From NCBI RefSeq assembly GCF_018130615.1, contig NZ_JAFCKB010000017.1, forward strand, positions 1-64,000: DNA of 64,000 nucleotides. The letters are read 5' to 3'. The notes beneath the pieces are model-generated. The model was not told the origin of the DNA, did no database searches, and worked only from the letters and a program-made list of their open reading frames with translations. Positions 17,907 through 27,637 of the stretch are shown in pieces. Origin of the DNA: Bradyrhizobium manausense (GTDB lineage: Bacteria > Pseudomonadota > Alphaproteobacteria > Rhizobiales > Xanthobacteraceae). Position 1 is the first letter of the stretch, and the number at the start of each line of letters is the position of its first letter. The translations under genes were made by a program, and so were the position numbers.

Positions 17907-18401
17907 TCAGGGCGCTTTTGCGGCGGGTGCCCCCAGGAAGGAATCATACAATAGGGCCGCCACCCCAGCAACGATGGCCACGTCCGCCAGGTTGAAGACG
18001 TACCAATTGTAGGTTTTTCCGCCGATTTCGATGTGGAACAGGGCGAAATCGACCACCGCGCCATAGGCCAGGCGGTCGATACCGTTGCCGATGGCGCCAC
18101 CGATGATCAACCCCAGCGCGACAGTGGCGAGCCGTGTCTGCGACCGCGCCATCCAGATCGCGAGTGCAATCACCGCGACGACCTTCACCGCCATCAGCGC
18201 GAGCTGCGCGGCCTGACCGTCGTTCTGGAGCCAGCCGAAGCTGATCCCGATGTTCCAGGCCAGCACCAGATCGAAGAACGGCGTCACCTTGACCACGCCG
18301 CGGCGAGCGAGGTCGAAGCCGTTCAGCAGCCAGAGCTTTGAGGCCTGATCGGCCACGAGCGTGACCACGGCCGCGAGGATGCCGGCGCGGAGCGGGGTCA
18401 T
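17907..18401 (-). CDS. lspA: Lipoprotein signal peptidase (signal peptidase II)
   Basis: LspA cleaves the signal peptide of diacylglyceryl-modified prolipoproteins in the inner membrane. The 164-residue product has four hydrophobic segments and the two aspartates of the active site in GNGIDRLAYGAVVDF and FNLADVAIVAG. It lies 10 bp behind ileS in the classic ribF-ileS-lspA order. Confidence 0.96.
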   Translation of the reverse strand: MTPLRAGILAAVVTLVADQASKLWLLNGFDLARRGVVKVTPFFDLVLAWNIGISFGWLQNDGQAAQLALMAVKVVAVIALAIWMARSQTRLATVALGLIIGGAIGNGIDRLAYGAVVDFALFHIEIGGKTYNWYVFNLADVAIVAGVAALLYDSFLGAPAAKAP

Positions 18402-18411
18402 GACAGGCCGA

Positions 18412-21400
18412 TCAGATGCTCACGCCCAACGCCTTCCATTCGCGCAGCGCCTTGGCATCGCGCGGGGTGACGTCGGGATATTCGGCGTCCTCGCCGACCG
18501 TCGGCAGGATCTTCCAGGAGCGGGCGCATTTGGTGCCGACCGCCTTCTCGACGACCACCGCGACGCCCGGCACGGCATCGAGACGGAACGCGGACGCCGG
18601 CGCCTCGCCCTCGCGCACTTCGTAATTCGAGGTGATGCAGATCTCGGCGAGATCGGTGTCGAACAACGTCGCCAGCATGTTGCGGTCGGCGACATAGATC
18701 ACCGGCGAGGCCTCCAGCGACGAGCCGATGTTCTTGGCGGCGCGCTCGAGCTCCAGCGCGCCCGTGACGACGCGGCGAACGTTGCGGATGGTCTCCCATT
18801 TCGCAGCGAGCTTTTCGTCGCGGAATTGCTCGAGGCCTTCCAGGAACAGCGTCAAATGGACCGACGGTTCAGCATCCGGCCTGTACATCCGCCAAGCCTC
18901 TTCCGCAGTGAAGCTCAGCACCGGCGCCAGCCATTTCAGGATCGAATTGCACAGCAGGTCGATCGTCGTCAGCGCCGATTTCCGCACCGCCGAGGACGGC
19001 GGATCGCAATAGAGGGTGTCCTTGCGGATATCGAAGTAGAATGCCGAGAGCTCGCTGTTCAGGAAGGCCGACAGCGTTGCGACCACGCTCTTGAAGTCGA
19101 AGGTCTCATAGGCCTTGCGGACCAGTTCGGCGCGGATCGCGAGCTCGTGCAGCATCAGCCGCTCGAGCTCGGGCATCTCGGCGGGCGCGACCGCCTCAGT
19201 CGGCTTATAGTGATGCAGCGTGCCGAGCATCCAGCGCACGGTGTTGCGCAGCTTGCGATAGGTCTCGACGGTGTTTTTCAGGATCTCGGGGCCGATGCGC
19301 TGGTCGTCGGTGTAGTCGCAGGACGCAACCCAAAGCCTGAGGATGTCGGCACCGGATTCCTTGATAACGGCCTGCGGCTCGATCGTGTTGCCGAGCGACT
19401 TCGACATTTTGCGGCCGTCCTCGGCCTGGGTGAAGCCGTGGGTCAGCACGATGTCGTAGGGCGCGCGGCTGCGCGTGCCGCAGCTCTCCAGCAGCGAGGA
19501 GTGGAACCAGCCGCGGTGCTGGTCCGAGCCTTCGAGATACATCACGGTATCGGTGCCGCCGTCGACCTTGCGTTTGATGCCGGCAAGACCGGGAAATTGC
19601 ACGGAGTCTTCCAGCACGAAGGCGTGGGTCGATCCGGAATCGAACCAGACGTCGAGAATGTCGTCGACCTTCTGCCAGTCCTCAACGGCACGCGGTCCGA
19701 GGAAGCGCTCGCGCGCGCCTGTTGCGTACCAGGCGTCGGCGCCTTCCTTCGCGAAGGCGTCGCCGATGCGGGTGTTGACGGCCTCGTCCTGCAGGATCTC
19801 GGCCGAGCCGTCGCCTTTCTCGCGGACGAACACGGCGATCGGCACGCCCCAGGCGCGCTGGCGCGAGATCACCCAGTCGGGACGGGCCTCGATCATGCCG
19901 TTGATGCGGTTCTCACCCGACGGCGGCACCCATTGCGTGACGGAGATCGCATGCAGCGCGCGAGCGCGCAGCGTGTCGCCGGACTTGGTCTTGCCATCGC
20001 TCGCAATGTTCTTGTCCATTGCGATGAACCATTGCGGCGTGTTGCGGAAGATCACGGGCTTCTTCGAGCGCCAGGAATGCGGGTATTGGTGCTTGAGCCG
20101 GCCGCGCGCGAGCAGCTTGCCGCCCTCGATCAGCGCCTTGATCACGGCCTCGTTGGCGTCGCCCTTCTCACCCTTGTCGTTGATGACGCGCTTGCCGGTG
20201 AAGCCCGGCGCCTGGTCGGTATAGGCGCCGTTCTCGTCGACGGTGTAGGGGATCGCGCTGTTGATGCCGCGGGAATCCAGCTCCCGCGTATTCGCCGTCC
20301 AGACGTCGAAGTCCTCGCGGCCGTGGCTGGGCGCAGTGTGCACGAAGCCGGTGCCGGTGTCGTCGGTGACGTGGTCGCCGGACAGCAATGGCACGACGAA
20401 CTCGTAGCCGCCGGCGAGACCCCTGAGCGGATGGGCGCATTCGATCGCGTCCATGGTGTCGCCGGGGATGTCGCGGACCTTCTCGAAAGCGGTCACACGC
20501 GCCTGCTTGAAGACCTCTGCAGCGAGCGCGTCGGCCAGGATCAGGAGATCGCCGGTCTTGGCCCAATTGTCCGCGGGCGCGTCCGTCACCTTGTAGAGGC
20601 CATAGGCGATCTTCGGCGAGAACGAGATGGCGCGGTTGCCGGGCAGCGTCCACGGCGTGGTGGTCCAGATCACGACACTGGCCGATGCCAGCGCGCCGTG
20701 CGCAGGCGAGGTGACCGGGAATTTCACCCAGACCATGTCGGAGGTGTAGTCCTCGTACTCGACTTCGGCTTCGGCGAGCGCGGTCTTCTCGACCACGCTC
20801 CACATCACCGGCTTGGAGCCGCGATAGAGCGTGCCGTTGGCGGCGAACTTCATCAGTTCGCGCGCGATCTGGGCTTCGGCCGGATAGTTCATGGTGGCGT
20901 AGGGATGAGCCCAGTCGCCGATCACCCCGAGCCGCTTGAACTCTTCGCGCTGGACGTTGAGCCAGTGCGTGGCGTAGGCGCGGCACTCTTTCCGGAAATC
21001 GATCATCGCGGCGCTGTCGCGGAAGTCGGGCTTCTGCTTGCCCTTCTTGCGATAGTGCTCTTCCTCGACCTTCCACTCGATCGGCAGGCCGTGGCAGTCC
21101 CAGCCCGGCACGTAGTTGGAATCGAAGCCGAGCATCTGCTGGCTCTTGGTGACGAGATCCTTGAGGATCTTGTTCAGCGCCGTGCCGATGTGAATGTTGC
21201 CGTTGGCGTAGGGCGGGCCGTCATGCAGCACGAACTTGTCGCGGCCCTTCGCGGTCTCGCGCAGCTTCTCGTAGAGGCCGATCTCGTACCAGCGCTTGAG
21301 GATCTCCGGCTCGCGCTGCGGCAGGCCGGCGCGCATGGGGAATTCGGTCTGCGGCAGGAACAGGGTCTTCGAATAGTCTTTGGTTTCAGACTTTTGGGAC

Positions 21401-21420
21401 TTTTGCGGCTTTTCGGACAT
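18412..21420 (-). CDS. ileS: Isoleucyl-tRNA synthetase
   Basis: IleS charges tRNA-Ile. The 1002-residue class I enzyme carries the HIGH-type signature as NIHIGTALN near residue 77 and the KMSKS loop as [11 protein letters not shown]. The central editing domain and C-terminal anticodon-binding region are complete. It sits between ribF and lspA, consistent with co-transcription. A very long open frame on the plus strand is only its antisense shadow. Confidence 0.97.
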   Translation of the reverse strand: MSEKPQKSQKSETKDYSKTLFLPQTEFPMRAGLPQREPEILKRWYEIGLYEKLRETAKGRDKFVLHDGPPYANGNIHIGTALNKILKDLVTKSQQMLGFDSNYVPGWDCHGLPIEWKVEEEHYRKKGKQKPDFRDSAAMIDFRKECRAYATHWLNVQREEFKRLGVIGDWAHPYATMNYPAEAQIARELMKFAANGTLYRGSKPVMWSVVEKTALAEAEVEYEDYTSDMVWVKFPVTSPAHGALASASVVIWTTTPWTLPGNRAISFSPKIAYGLYKVTDAPADNWAKTGDLLILADALAAEVFKQARVTAFEKVRDIPGDTMDAIECAHPLRGLAGGYEFVVPLLSGDHVTDDTGTGFVHTAPSHGREDFDVWTANTRELDSRGINSAIPYTVDENGAYTDQAPGFTGKRVINDKGEKGDANEAVIKALIEGGKLLARGRLKHQYPHSWRSKKPVIFRNTPQWFIAMDKNIASDGKTKSGDTLRARALHAISVTQWVPPSGENRINGMIEARPDWVISRQRAWGVPIAVFVREKGDGSAEILQDEAVNTRIGDAFAKEGADAWYATGARERFLGPRAVEDWQKVDDILDVWFDSGSTHAFVLEDSVQFPGLAGIKRKVDGGTDTVMYLEGSDQHRGWFHSSLLESCGTRSRAPYDIVLTHGFTQAEDGRKMSKSLGNTIEPQAVIKESGADILRLWVASCDYTDDQRIGPEILKNTVETYRKLRNTVRWMLGTLHHYKPTEAVAPAEMPELERLMLHELAIRAELVRKAYETFDFKSVVATLSAFLNSELSAFYFDIRKDTLYCDPPSSAVRKSALTTIDLLCNSILKWLAPVLSFTAEEAWRMYRPDAEPSVHLTLFLEGLEQFRDEKLAAKWETIRNVRRVVTGALELERAAKNIGSSLEASPVIYVADRNMLATLFDTDLAEICITSNYEVREGEAPASAFRLDAVPGVAVVVEKAVGTKCARSWKILPTVGEDAEYPDVTPRDAKALREWKALGVSI

Positions 21421-21642
21421 GAGGCTGACTGGCTCGGAATGGCGCGGGAACGGATGGCGATGCGGAATCGCGGGGGTGAAAACGACAAAATCCCGGTCTT
21501 GCGCCGAGCCTTGAGGCTCAGGCGGAAGCCGGGCCGCTAATCCCTATGATGCGCCGCGCAAACATGGGGCTCTCCATAGCAGGGGGCCAAGGGAAGCGCA
21601 AAAGGTAGAAGCGCAAAGGTCCGCCGGGCCGGCTCCGGGCCC

Positions 21643-22614
21643 TCAATCGACGGTCCCAAGCCGTGGAAACGCGTCCGGGGCGGCGGCCAGCATGGCGCGG
21701 GCGCGCGCGGAATCGTCGTCCATCTGGCGGATCAGGGCGTCGATACCATCGAATTTCAGCTCCTCGCGGATGAAGCCGACAAAGGCGCAGTCCAGCGTCT
21801 GCCCGTAAAGGTCGCCCTTGAAGTCGAACAGGAAGATTTCGAGGAGCGGTGCGCCATTATCAAAGGTCGGGCGGCGGCCGAAGCTCGCCACCCCGTTCAG
21901 CCGCTCAGACCCGAGGCCGACCCGCACCGCATAGATGCCATGCTTCAGCCCGCAATTGGCGTCGAGCCGGATGTTGGCGGTGGGGTAGCCGAGGTCGCGG
22001 CCGCGCTTCTCGCCATGGATGACCTCGCCGCTGATGAACCAGGGCGCGCCCAGCATGGTGCTGGCCTCGTCGAGTTGTCCCTCGGCCAGTGCGATCCGGA
22101 TGGCGCTGGAGGAGACCGGCCGCTCGTCGATGTCGACATGCGGCTGCACGTCGACCTCGATGCCGAGCCGCGGCGCCTCGTTGACCAGCAGGCTTGGCGA
22201 GCCAACCCGGCCCTTGCCGAAATGGAAGTCGTAGCCGACCGCAATCCCGCTGACGCCGAGGCGCTCGATCAGGTCATGGTGAATGAAATCTTGCGCGCTG
22301 GTGCCGGCGCGCGCCTTGTCGAAGGTCATGACCACGGCACCGGCAAGCCCGGTCCCGGCCAGAAGGCGCAGCTTGGCGCGCTCGTCCGTCAGGCGAAATT
22401 GCGGGGTGTTGGGGCTGAAGAACCGGCGCGGATGCGGCTCGAAGGTCAGCGCCAGCGCAGGGCGGCCATGCGTCCGGCCCATTTCCAGCGCTGCGGCTAT
22501 GACGGCGCGGTGGCCGAGATGGACCCCGTCGAAATTGCCCATGGCGACCACCGCGCCCTTCAGGATGGCAGAATCCGGCGTGGTATCGCGGATAACGGTA
22601 AATTGCGGGGCCAT
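21643..22614 (-). CDS. ribF: Bifunctional riboflavin kinase / FAD synthetase
   Basis: RibF converts riboflavin to FMN and then FAD. The N-terminal FAD synthetase half has GNFDGVHLGHRAVI and a PHP motif in FEPHPRRFF. The C-terminal kinase half has GRDLGYPTANIRLD. Length (323 residues) is standard. It heads the ribF-ileS-lspA run. FAD is needed by CoxM of the CO dehydrogenase encoded elsewhere in the window. Confidence 0.95.
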   Translation of the reverse strand: MAPQFTVIRDTTPDSAILKGAVVAMGNFDGVHLGHRAVIAAALEMGRTHGRPALALTFEPHPRRFFSPNTPQFRLTDERAKLRLLAGTGLAGAVVMTFDKARAGTSAQDFIHHDLIERLGVSGIAVGYDFHFGKGRVGSPSLLVNEAPRLGIEVDVQPHVDIDERPVSSSAIRIALAEGQLDEASTMLGAPWFISGEVIHGEKRGRDLGYPTANIRLDANCGLKHGIYAVRVGLGSERLNGVASFGRRPTFDNGAPLLEIFLFDFKGDLYGQTLDCAFVGFIREELKFDGIDALIRQMDDDSARARAMLAAAPDAFPRLGTVD

Positions 22615-22843
22615 CAGGGGAATTCTCGAGCCGGCGGGATCGGCCGGGACCGTGGCTTGACCCGGCCGATGAAGTCAAGCGGGCGGATATGGCCTCAGAG
22701 ACCATGATTTCGATCAGTCGCGGGCCGCCCCAGTTAACGCGCTGTTTAACGCATTGGTGCTAGTCCTTGAGAGGTGGAACTGAGGGCTCCGGCCTGTCAG
22801 GTCCGTTTTTGAATATTCCTGGGTATGCGTTGGGGGAGTCGAG

Positions 22844-23239
22844 ATGGCGGTTGATTTGTCGATGTCGGTTCTGGTGGTGGACGACTACAGCACCATGATC
22901 CGTATCATCAGGAATCTGCTGAAGCAGCTTGGCTTCGAGAATATCGACGATGCCAGCGACGGTTCGGCAGCGCTGAACAAGATGCGCGGCAAGAAGTACG
23001 GGCTCGTGATTTCCGACTGGAACATGGAGCCGATGACGGGTTACGACCTGCTTCGCGAAGTGCGGGCGGATCCCAACCTCGCCACCACGCCCTTCATCAT
23101 GATCACGGCCGAATCGAAGACCGAGAACGTGATCGCGGCCAAGAAGGCCGGCGTGAACAACTACATCGTCAAGCCGTTCAATGCGGCGACGTTGAAGACC
23201 AAGATCGAGGCGGTCTTCCCGGACATGGCGAGCGCGTAA
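22844..23239 (+). CDS. cheY: CheY-type single-domain response regulator
   Basis: This 131-residue receiver has the acidic pair Asp13-Asp14, phosphoacceptor Asp58 in LVISDWNMEP, the switch Thr88 in MITAES and Lys110 in IVKPF. There is no output domain, so it acts by protein contact, most likely with the flagellar switch or a kinase. A GGGGGAG ribosome site precedes the ATG. It is a single gene flanked by a 229-bp promoter region and an intrinsic terminator. No other che genes are adjacent. Confidence 0.93.
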   Translation: MAVDLSMSVLVVDDYSTMIRIIRNLLKQLGFENIDDASDGSAALNKMRGKKYGLVISDWNMEPMTGYDLLREVRADPNLATTPFIMITAESKTENVIAAKKAGVNNYIVKPFNAATLKTKIEAVFPDMASA

Positions 23240-23269
23240 GCCGCGCTCCGAAACCATCAGCTGAATTTC

Positions 23270-23298
23270 GAAAGCCCGGGCGCTCGTCCCGGGCTTTC
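23270..23298. terminator. Rho-independent terminator after cheY
   Basis: An 11-bp perfect stem (GAAAGCCCGGG / CCCGGGCTTTC) with a 7-base loop lies between convergent cheY and the HAD gene. It is likely bidirectional. Confidence 0.75.
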
Positions 23299-23333
23299 TG
23301 CGTTGGTGCATGGCTTCTTCGGAACGACGCAGC

Positions 23334-24188
23334 TCACCACTTCAGTTCGCGCATCAGCGCCTTCGGCGGGTGGCCGAACAATTCCAGCACCGACTTGGGA
23401 TCGAGCTGGTCGAGGCCCTCGAATTCCTCGGCATGGATGCCGCGGGTGACGAACAGGCAATCGATGCCGAATTCGCGTGCGCCGGTGAGGTCGGTGCGGA
23501 CGGAATCGCCGATCGCGAGCACCTTTTTCCGGTCGATCGGGTGGCCCTGGCGCTCGCCGGCGAGCGCCATCGCGCGCTCGTAAATCGGCCGGTGCGGCTT
23601 GCCGTAGAAGATCACCTCGCCGCCAAGCTCGCGGTAGAGCTCGGCAATTGCGCCGGCGCAATAGATCAGCCGGTCGCCGCGCTCGACCACGATGTCGGGG
23701 TTGGCGCAAACCAGCGTCAGCTTGCGCTCGCGCGCCTGCAGCATCATGCCGCGATAATCTTCCGCGGTCTCGGTCTCGTCGTCATAGAGGCCGGTGCAGA
23801 CGATATAGTCCGCCTCTTCCAGCGGCGCGGTCGTCGCATCGAGGCCGCGATAGATCGAGTTGTCGCGCTCGGGACCAAGCCAGAACATCTTGCGGCCGGG
23901 ATGCTCGGCGACATAGAGCCGCGTCAAATCGCCGGAGGAGACGATCGCGTCGTAGGTTTCGTCGGCGACACCGAGCTTGCGCAATTGCCGCTGCACGGAG
24001 TCGGCCGGGCGCGGCGCGTTGGTGATCAGGATCACCGTACCGCCGCGGCTGCGATAGGTGTGCAGCGCCTCGCAGGCCTCGGGAAACGATTCCAGCCCGT
24101 TGTGGACCACGCCCCAGATGTCGCTGAGCACGACATCGACCCCGTCGACCAGCTCGTGCAGGCTTTCTGCGAAATGCAACGTGGTCAT
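23334..24188 (-). CDS. HAD superfamily subclass IIA phosphatase (TIGR01459 type)
   Basis: This 284-residue cytosolic protein belongs to the HAD IIA group: motif I is LSDIWGVVHNG near residue 21 and the C-terminal motif is KVLAIGDSVRTDLTGAREFG. The usual DxDGT of motif I is changed to DIWGV, a hallmark of this alphaproteobacterial subfamily. The substrate is unknown; relatives dephosphorylate small sugar or nucleotide phosphates. It is followed on the same strand, across a short gap, by no further gene. Confidence 0.88.
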   Translation of the reverse strand: MTTLHFAESLHELVDGVDVVLSDIWGVVHNGLESFPEACEALHTYRSRGGTVILITNAPRPADSVQRQLRKLGVADETYDAIVSSGDLTRLYVAEHPGRKMFWLGPERDNSIYRGLDATTAPLEEADYIVCTGLYDDETETAEDYRGMMLQARERKLTLVCANPDIVVERGDRLIYCAGAIAELYRELGGEVIFYGKPHRPIYERAMALAGERQGHPIDRKKVLAIGDSVRTDLTGAREFGIDCLFVTRGIHAEEFEGLDQLDPKSVLELFGHPPKALMRELKW

Positions 24189-24203
24189 GGCGCGCGCGGC
24201 CGA

Positions 24204-25691
24204 TCAGATGCGGCGCGCGAGCGCTGCGTTGCCGGTGAGGCGTGATGACGGGGTGGCAGGCGTCGTGCCTGATGTTGCGCTTGGGCTGGGTATACCGGAA
24301 CCATTGGATCCCTGAATGTCCTGCGCCTGATGCGGCGAGGCCCCGCCGGTAGCAGATGCCCCTTCGGGCCGCAATGGCCGGGGCGGCGCAAACAGAAAGC
24401 CCTGGCCGAACCGTACGTCATAGTCGAGCAGGTCAACCACCGCGCGCTCACCCTCGATCCGCTCGGCGATCAGGTCGATGCCGAAGCGACCGAGCAGGTC
24501 GGACAGGTCGGAGGGGTGAATGTCGGAGGTCGACGCCTGCTTCGGGTCGAGCAGAAGTGATGCGGGGACCTTGATGAAGCGCACGCCACGGTCGGCGAGC
24601 TCGCGCGGCTCGATCCGCAAGTCCGTGACATGGTCGATCGAGAAGCGGAAGCCGCGCTGCGCAAGCGCTGCGAGATTTTCGGTCTCGGCCAGGCCCAGAG
24701 CGCGGAAGGTCGACTGCTTGAACTCGAGCACCAGCGAGGGCGCCAATGCCCGGTTGGCCTCGAGGAAATCGAGACATTGCGCGAAAGTGGTGGAATTGCC
24801 GAGCGTCGAGGCCGCGATGTTACAGAACACGCCGACATCCTTGTTGCGCACCATCAGCCGGCGCAGCACCTGGACACAACGCAGCAACACCATGTTGTCG
24901 ATGCGGCCGATCAGCCCCGAGGCTTCGGCGATGCTGATGAACTCCTCGGCGGCAATCAACTGGTCGCGCTCGTCACGGACCCGCGTCACGGCCTCGTAGA
25001 AGCGGACCTTGCGCTGCGGCAGCGTCACCATCGGCTGAAGGAAGATGTCGATGCGGTTTTCGTCGATGGCGCTGCGCAGCGTCGCCAGCATCTGGGTCTG
25101 GTTGCGGCCGTTGCCGGTCGGAACGGCGCTGGCAGTCTGGGTCTGCACTGCGGGCGGCATCGGCCGCGGCGGCGGTGCGGGAAGTGGGGGAGGAGAAGCC
25201 GGTCGCTCCTCGAAGGGCGCAGTTAGGTCGATTGGCGCTTCCACCTCCAGCCGGGCGACCGGCGCGGGAGACGGCGCCGGCGCGCTGCCCGCCAGCAGAT
25301 CCTCATGGGTCGACACCGTGGCGGCAAGCTGCCTGACCAGTCCGCCGAGCTCGTTGATCTCGCCGATCACCGACTGGACACGATCGGAATTGGCCGAATT
25401 GGACGAGGCGATGCGGCCTTCCATCGCAGCGAGCCGACGTCCGAACTCGGCTACCTGGCGGGCGAGGTCGGCGGTGCCGCGCGAGAGGTCGGCGATCTGG
25501 CCGCCGACGTCGCTGCGATCGCGCAGCCGCATCGAGACCGCGTTGTAGAGGATCAGGAAGGTCAGCGCGGTCAGCGCCACGATCGCGGATTCGGTTCCGC
25601 TGATGCCGGCGACCGCGTAGAGCACGAGCCCGAGCGAGGCCGCGACCAGAACCATGCAGATGGCGATGAAGATCGTCGAAATGCGAATCAT
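24204..25691 (-). CDS. Membrane-anchored degenerate EAL-domain protein
   Basis: This 495-residue protein has two N-terminal membrane helices (about 4-28 and 34-52), a coiled-coil-like linker (60-130), a Pro-rich stretch and a C-terminal EAL fold. The signature reads EAV. Some catalytic positions are kept (Asn in FCNIAAS, Glu in LVLEFKQ, Glu in IAERIEGE, GQGF). The DDFG loop is SIDHVTD and the KID motif is KVP, so metal binding is probably lost. It likely binds c-di-GMP or acts by protein contact rather than as a phosphodiesterase. It lies upstream of the HAD gene on the same strand. Confidence 0.85.
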   Translation of the reverse strand: MIRISTIFIAICMVLVAASLGLVLYAVAGISGTESAIVALTALTFLILYNAVSMRLRDRSDVGGQIADLSRGTADLARQVAEFGRRLAAMEGRIASSNSANSDRVQSVIGEINELGGLVRQLAATVSTHEDLLAGSAPAPSPAPVARLEVEAPIDLTAPFEERPASPPPLPAPPPRPMPPAVQTQTASAVPTGNGRNQTQMLATLRSAIDENRIDIFLQPMVTLPQRKVRFYEAVTRVRDERDQLIAAEEFISIAEASGLIGRIDNMVLLRCVQVLRRLMVRNKDVGVFCNIAASTLGNSTTFAQCLDFLEANRALAPSLVLEFKQSTFRALGLAETENLAALAQRGFRFSIDHVTDLRIEPRELADRGVRFIKVPASLLLDPKQASTSDIHPSDLSDLLGRFGIDLIAERIEGERAVVDLLDYDVRFGQGFLFAPPRPLRPEGASATGGASPHQAQDIQGSNGSGIPSPSATSGTTPATPSSRLTGNAALARRI

Positions 25692-25843
25692 GCCGCGCGT
25701 TATGCCTCAAGAGCTGACTGCCTCACCCGGGAAAACACGGGCCGCACTTCGCACCCGTCACGCCTCATGCCCCCCAAAGCAACATGACCTTAACATCATT
25801 GTTGATTCGGGGGGATAGCGGCTGCGGACTGGCGAGCAGGCGG

Positions 25844-26974
25844 TCAGTTCGGCGCGGCGGCGCCGACCGTGTCGGCCGAGACGGCCTCGCGGCTGCCGAG
25901 CGGCTTGGGTGGACCGGTCGTAGTGTCGCGCAGCGTCTGCCGTTCGATCTCCGAGTTCAGCTCGGCGCCGAACATGATCACAATCGCCGACATCCACATC
26001 CACATCATCAGGCCGATCGCAGCGCCAAGCGATCCGTAGGTGGCGTTGTAGTTGGCGAAGGACGAGAGATACCAGGATAGCAGCGACGAGCCGGCAATCC
26101 AGAGAATGGCGGCGGTCAGCGCGCCAAGGCTCAGCCATTGCCAGCGCGGTGCATCGCGGCTGGGTGCGAAGCGGTAGAGGACGGCGAGCGCCAGCAGCAG
26201 GATGAAAAACAGCAGCGGCCACCTCGCCAGCGCGACGATCAGCTTGCTCTCGGGAGCAATGCCGAGATGATCAAGCGCGAGCGGAAAGGCGACTACGGTG
26301 CCGACCATGACCAGAAGGGCCAGGATGCCGCCGACCGTGAAGGCCAGGGACACCATGTTCAGCTTGATGAAGCTGCGTTTCTCGCGCTCCTCATAAGCGA
26401 CGTTGAGCGCGTCGAAGATGGATTTGACCCCGGCATTGGCGCTCCAGACCGCGAGCACGAGGCCGAACAGAAAGGTGGCGCCGAGTGCCGTGTTGCCCTT
26501 CGACACCACGCGGCCGACTTGCTCCTGGACAATCTGGAACGTGCCTTCGGGCAGCATCATCGCCAGCTTCTGCAGATTGTCGCTGATGGTCGCGGGATCG
26601 GCGAACAGTCCATAGGATGAGACCAGTGCCGTCACGGCGGGAAAAATCGCGAGCAGCCCGAAGAATACGACGCCGCCGGCGGTCGCCAGCAGGCGATCGT
26701 CGTCGATGCGCTGATAGGTGCGCCAGAAGACGTCCTTCCAACCGGCCCAGGGAATCGCGAACGGGCTCTTGGAGCGGCGGCCGTGGCAGGGCTGCATGGC
26801 CGCGCCTGCCGGGCTCGTCTCCGGCGAATGTCCTTCGCTGTTGCGGTGCTCTCGAGGAGGCCCCGGCCGTGTGAAGCCGGAGTCCTGAAAGTAGCGTTCC
26901 GCGGTCAGCACGAAGACGGCCGTGGCGGCGACCAGCAGCCAGCTGTCGAACTGCGCGGTTTGCCGCATGCGCAT
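25844..26974 (-). CDS. YihY/BrkB family inner-membrane protein
   Basis: This 376-residue protein has a first membrane segment near the N-terminus and, from about residue 95, the six-helix YihY/BrkB core. It includes the typical opening WKDVFWRTYQRIDDDRLLATAGGVVFFGLLAIFP (in part) and the region YGSLGAAIGLMMWMW. The former label RNase BN is not supported; function is unknown, possibly transport. The start codon lies one base after the stop of the upstream small membrane protein gene, so the two are coupled. The N-terminal 80 residues are an extension. Confidence 0.88.
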   Translation of the reverse strand: MRMRQTAQFDSWLLVAATAVFVLTAERYFQDSGFTRPGPPREHRNSEGHSPETSPAGAAMQPCHGRRSKSPFAIPWAGWKDVFWRTYQRIDDDRLLATAGGVVFFGLLAIFPAVTALVSSYGLFADPATISDNLQKLAMMLPEGTFQIVQEQVGRVVSKGNTALGATFLFGLVLAVWSANAGVKSIFDALNVAYEEREKRSFIKLNMVSLAFTVGGILALLVMVGTVVAFPLALDHLGIAPESKLIVALARWPLLFFILLLALAVLYRFAPSRDAPRWQWLSLGALTAAILWIAGSSLLSWYLSSFANYNATYGSLGAAIGLMMWMWMSAIVIMFGAELNSEIERQTLRDTTTGPPKPLGSREAVSADTVGAAAPN

Positions 26975-26975
26975 G

Positions 26976-27557
26976 TCAGGCGTCCAATCCGTGCCGCCGC
27001 CGGCGCGCCGCGGTGAAGCCCAGCAATCCGATCGCGGCGAGCATCAGGCCAAGCTGCACGGGGCGGCTGGCCCGGGCCGAGAGAGCGTCGCCCCGATGCC
27101 CCTGTTCGCCTGGCGCGAGCGGGACCAGCGGGATCGTCGTCGCGACCTCTTTCACCGCCTGCTTGACCGTTCCGCGCGGGATCCGCGGCGTAGCGATCGC
27201 AACGCGCATGCGGCTGGCGAGCGGCACGACCGGCTTGGTCCGGCTTTTCATTTGCGCCATCGCCACCCCGGCGCAGGCTGCGGCCAGGACAAGCAGCACG
27301 GCTGCGACGGCACCAAAGCCCCAGAATTGTCCGTAGGTGATTGCGACCCAGCGGTAGAGGGCGATCAAACCGACGAAGAAGGCCGCGATCAGGAACAGCC
27401 CGGCCACCGCGAACAGTCCCGCCGCGACCGCGTAGGACGTTGCGCGCCCTGTGGCCTGGTTGGTGCGATCGCGCAGATAGGACTGTGCAGCGCGCTTGAG
27501 ATGGTTGAGTTTCAGCGCCATGCCGGCGCGCAGTAATTCGCCCGATGGCGCGAGCAT
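26976..27557 (-). CDS. Small membrane protein, putative holin-superfamily / phage_holin_3_6-like
   Basis: This 193-residue protein has two adjacent membrane helices (about 39-60 and 73-92), a basic cytoplasmic stretch and a final hydrophobic helix (about 165-185) followed by an RRRR cluster. Its helix-pair layout is like that of proteins annotated as putative Actinobacterial holin-X/phage holin superfamily III, but that match is tentative. GGAGG eight bases upstream supports ATG 27557. It is translationally coupled to the YihY/BrkB gene. Confidence 0.6.
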   Translation of the reverse strand: MLAPSGELLRAGMALKLNHLKRAAQSYLRDRTNQATGRATSYAVAAGLFAVAGLFLIAAFFVGLIALYRWVAITYGQFWGFGAVAAVLLVLAAACAGVAMAQMKSRTKPVVPLASRMRVAIATPRIPRGTVKQAVKEVATTIPLVPLAPGEQGHRGDALSARASRPVQLGLMLAAIGLLGFTAARRRRHGLDA

Positions 27558-27637
27558 GCGGACATCCTCCGAGAGCGAGAGATTCGTCGGAGAATGAACG
27601 TGGCGGAATTTGACTTGTTCCGCCGAGGCGCGCTTGA

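Noticed and set aside
18361-21540. A 1059-codon open frame on the plus strand opposite ileS
   Set aside because: It is the antisense shadow of a gene with strong codon-position G+C bias; it has no domain features, and ileS on the other strand has all expected motifs.
22734-22750. CtrA box upstream of cheY (GTTAACGCGCTGTTTAAC)
   Set aside because: The two TTAA half-sites are separated by 8 rather than 7 bases, so it does not fit the consensus.
25844-26974. Ribonuclease BN annotation for the YihY/BrkB protein
   Set aside because: That name was an early misassignment for the family; the protein is an integral membrane protein with no nuclease motif.
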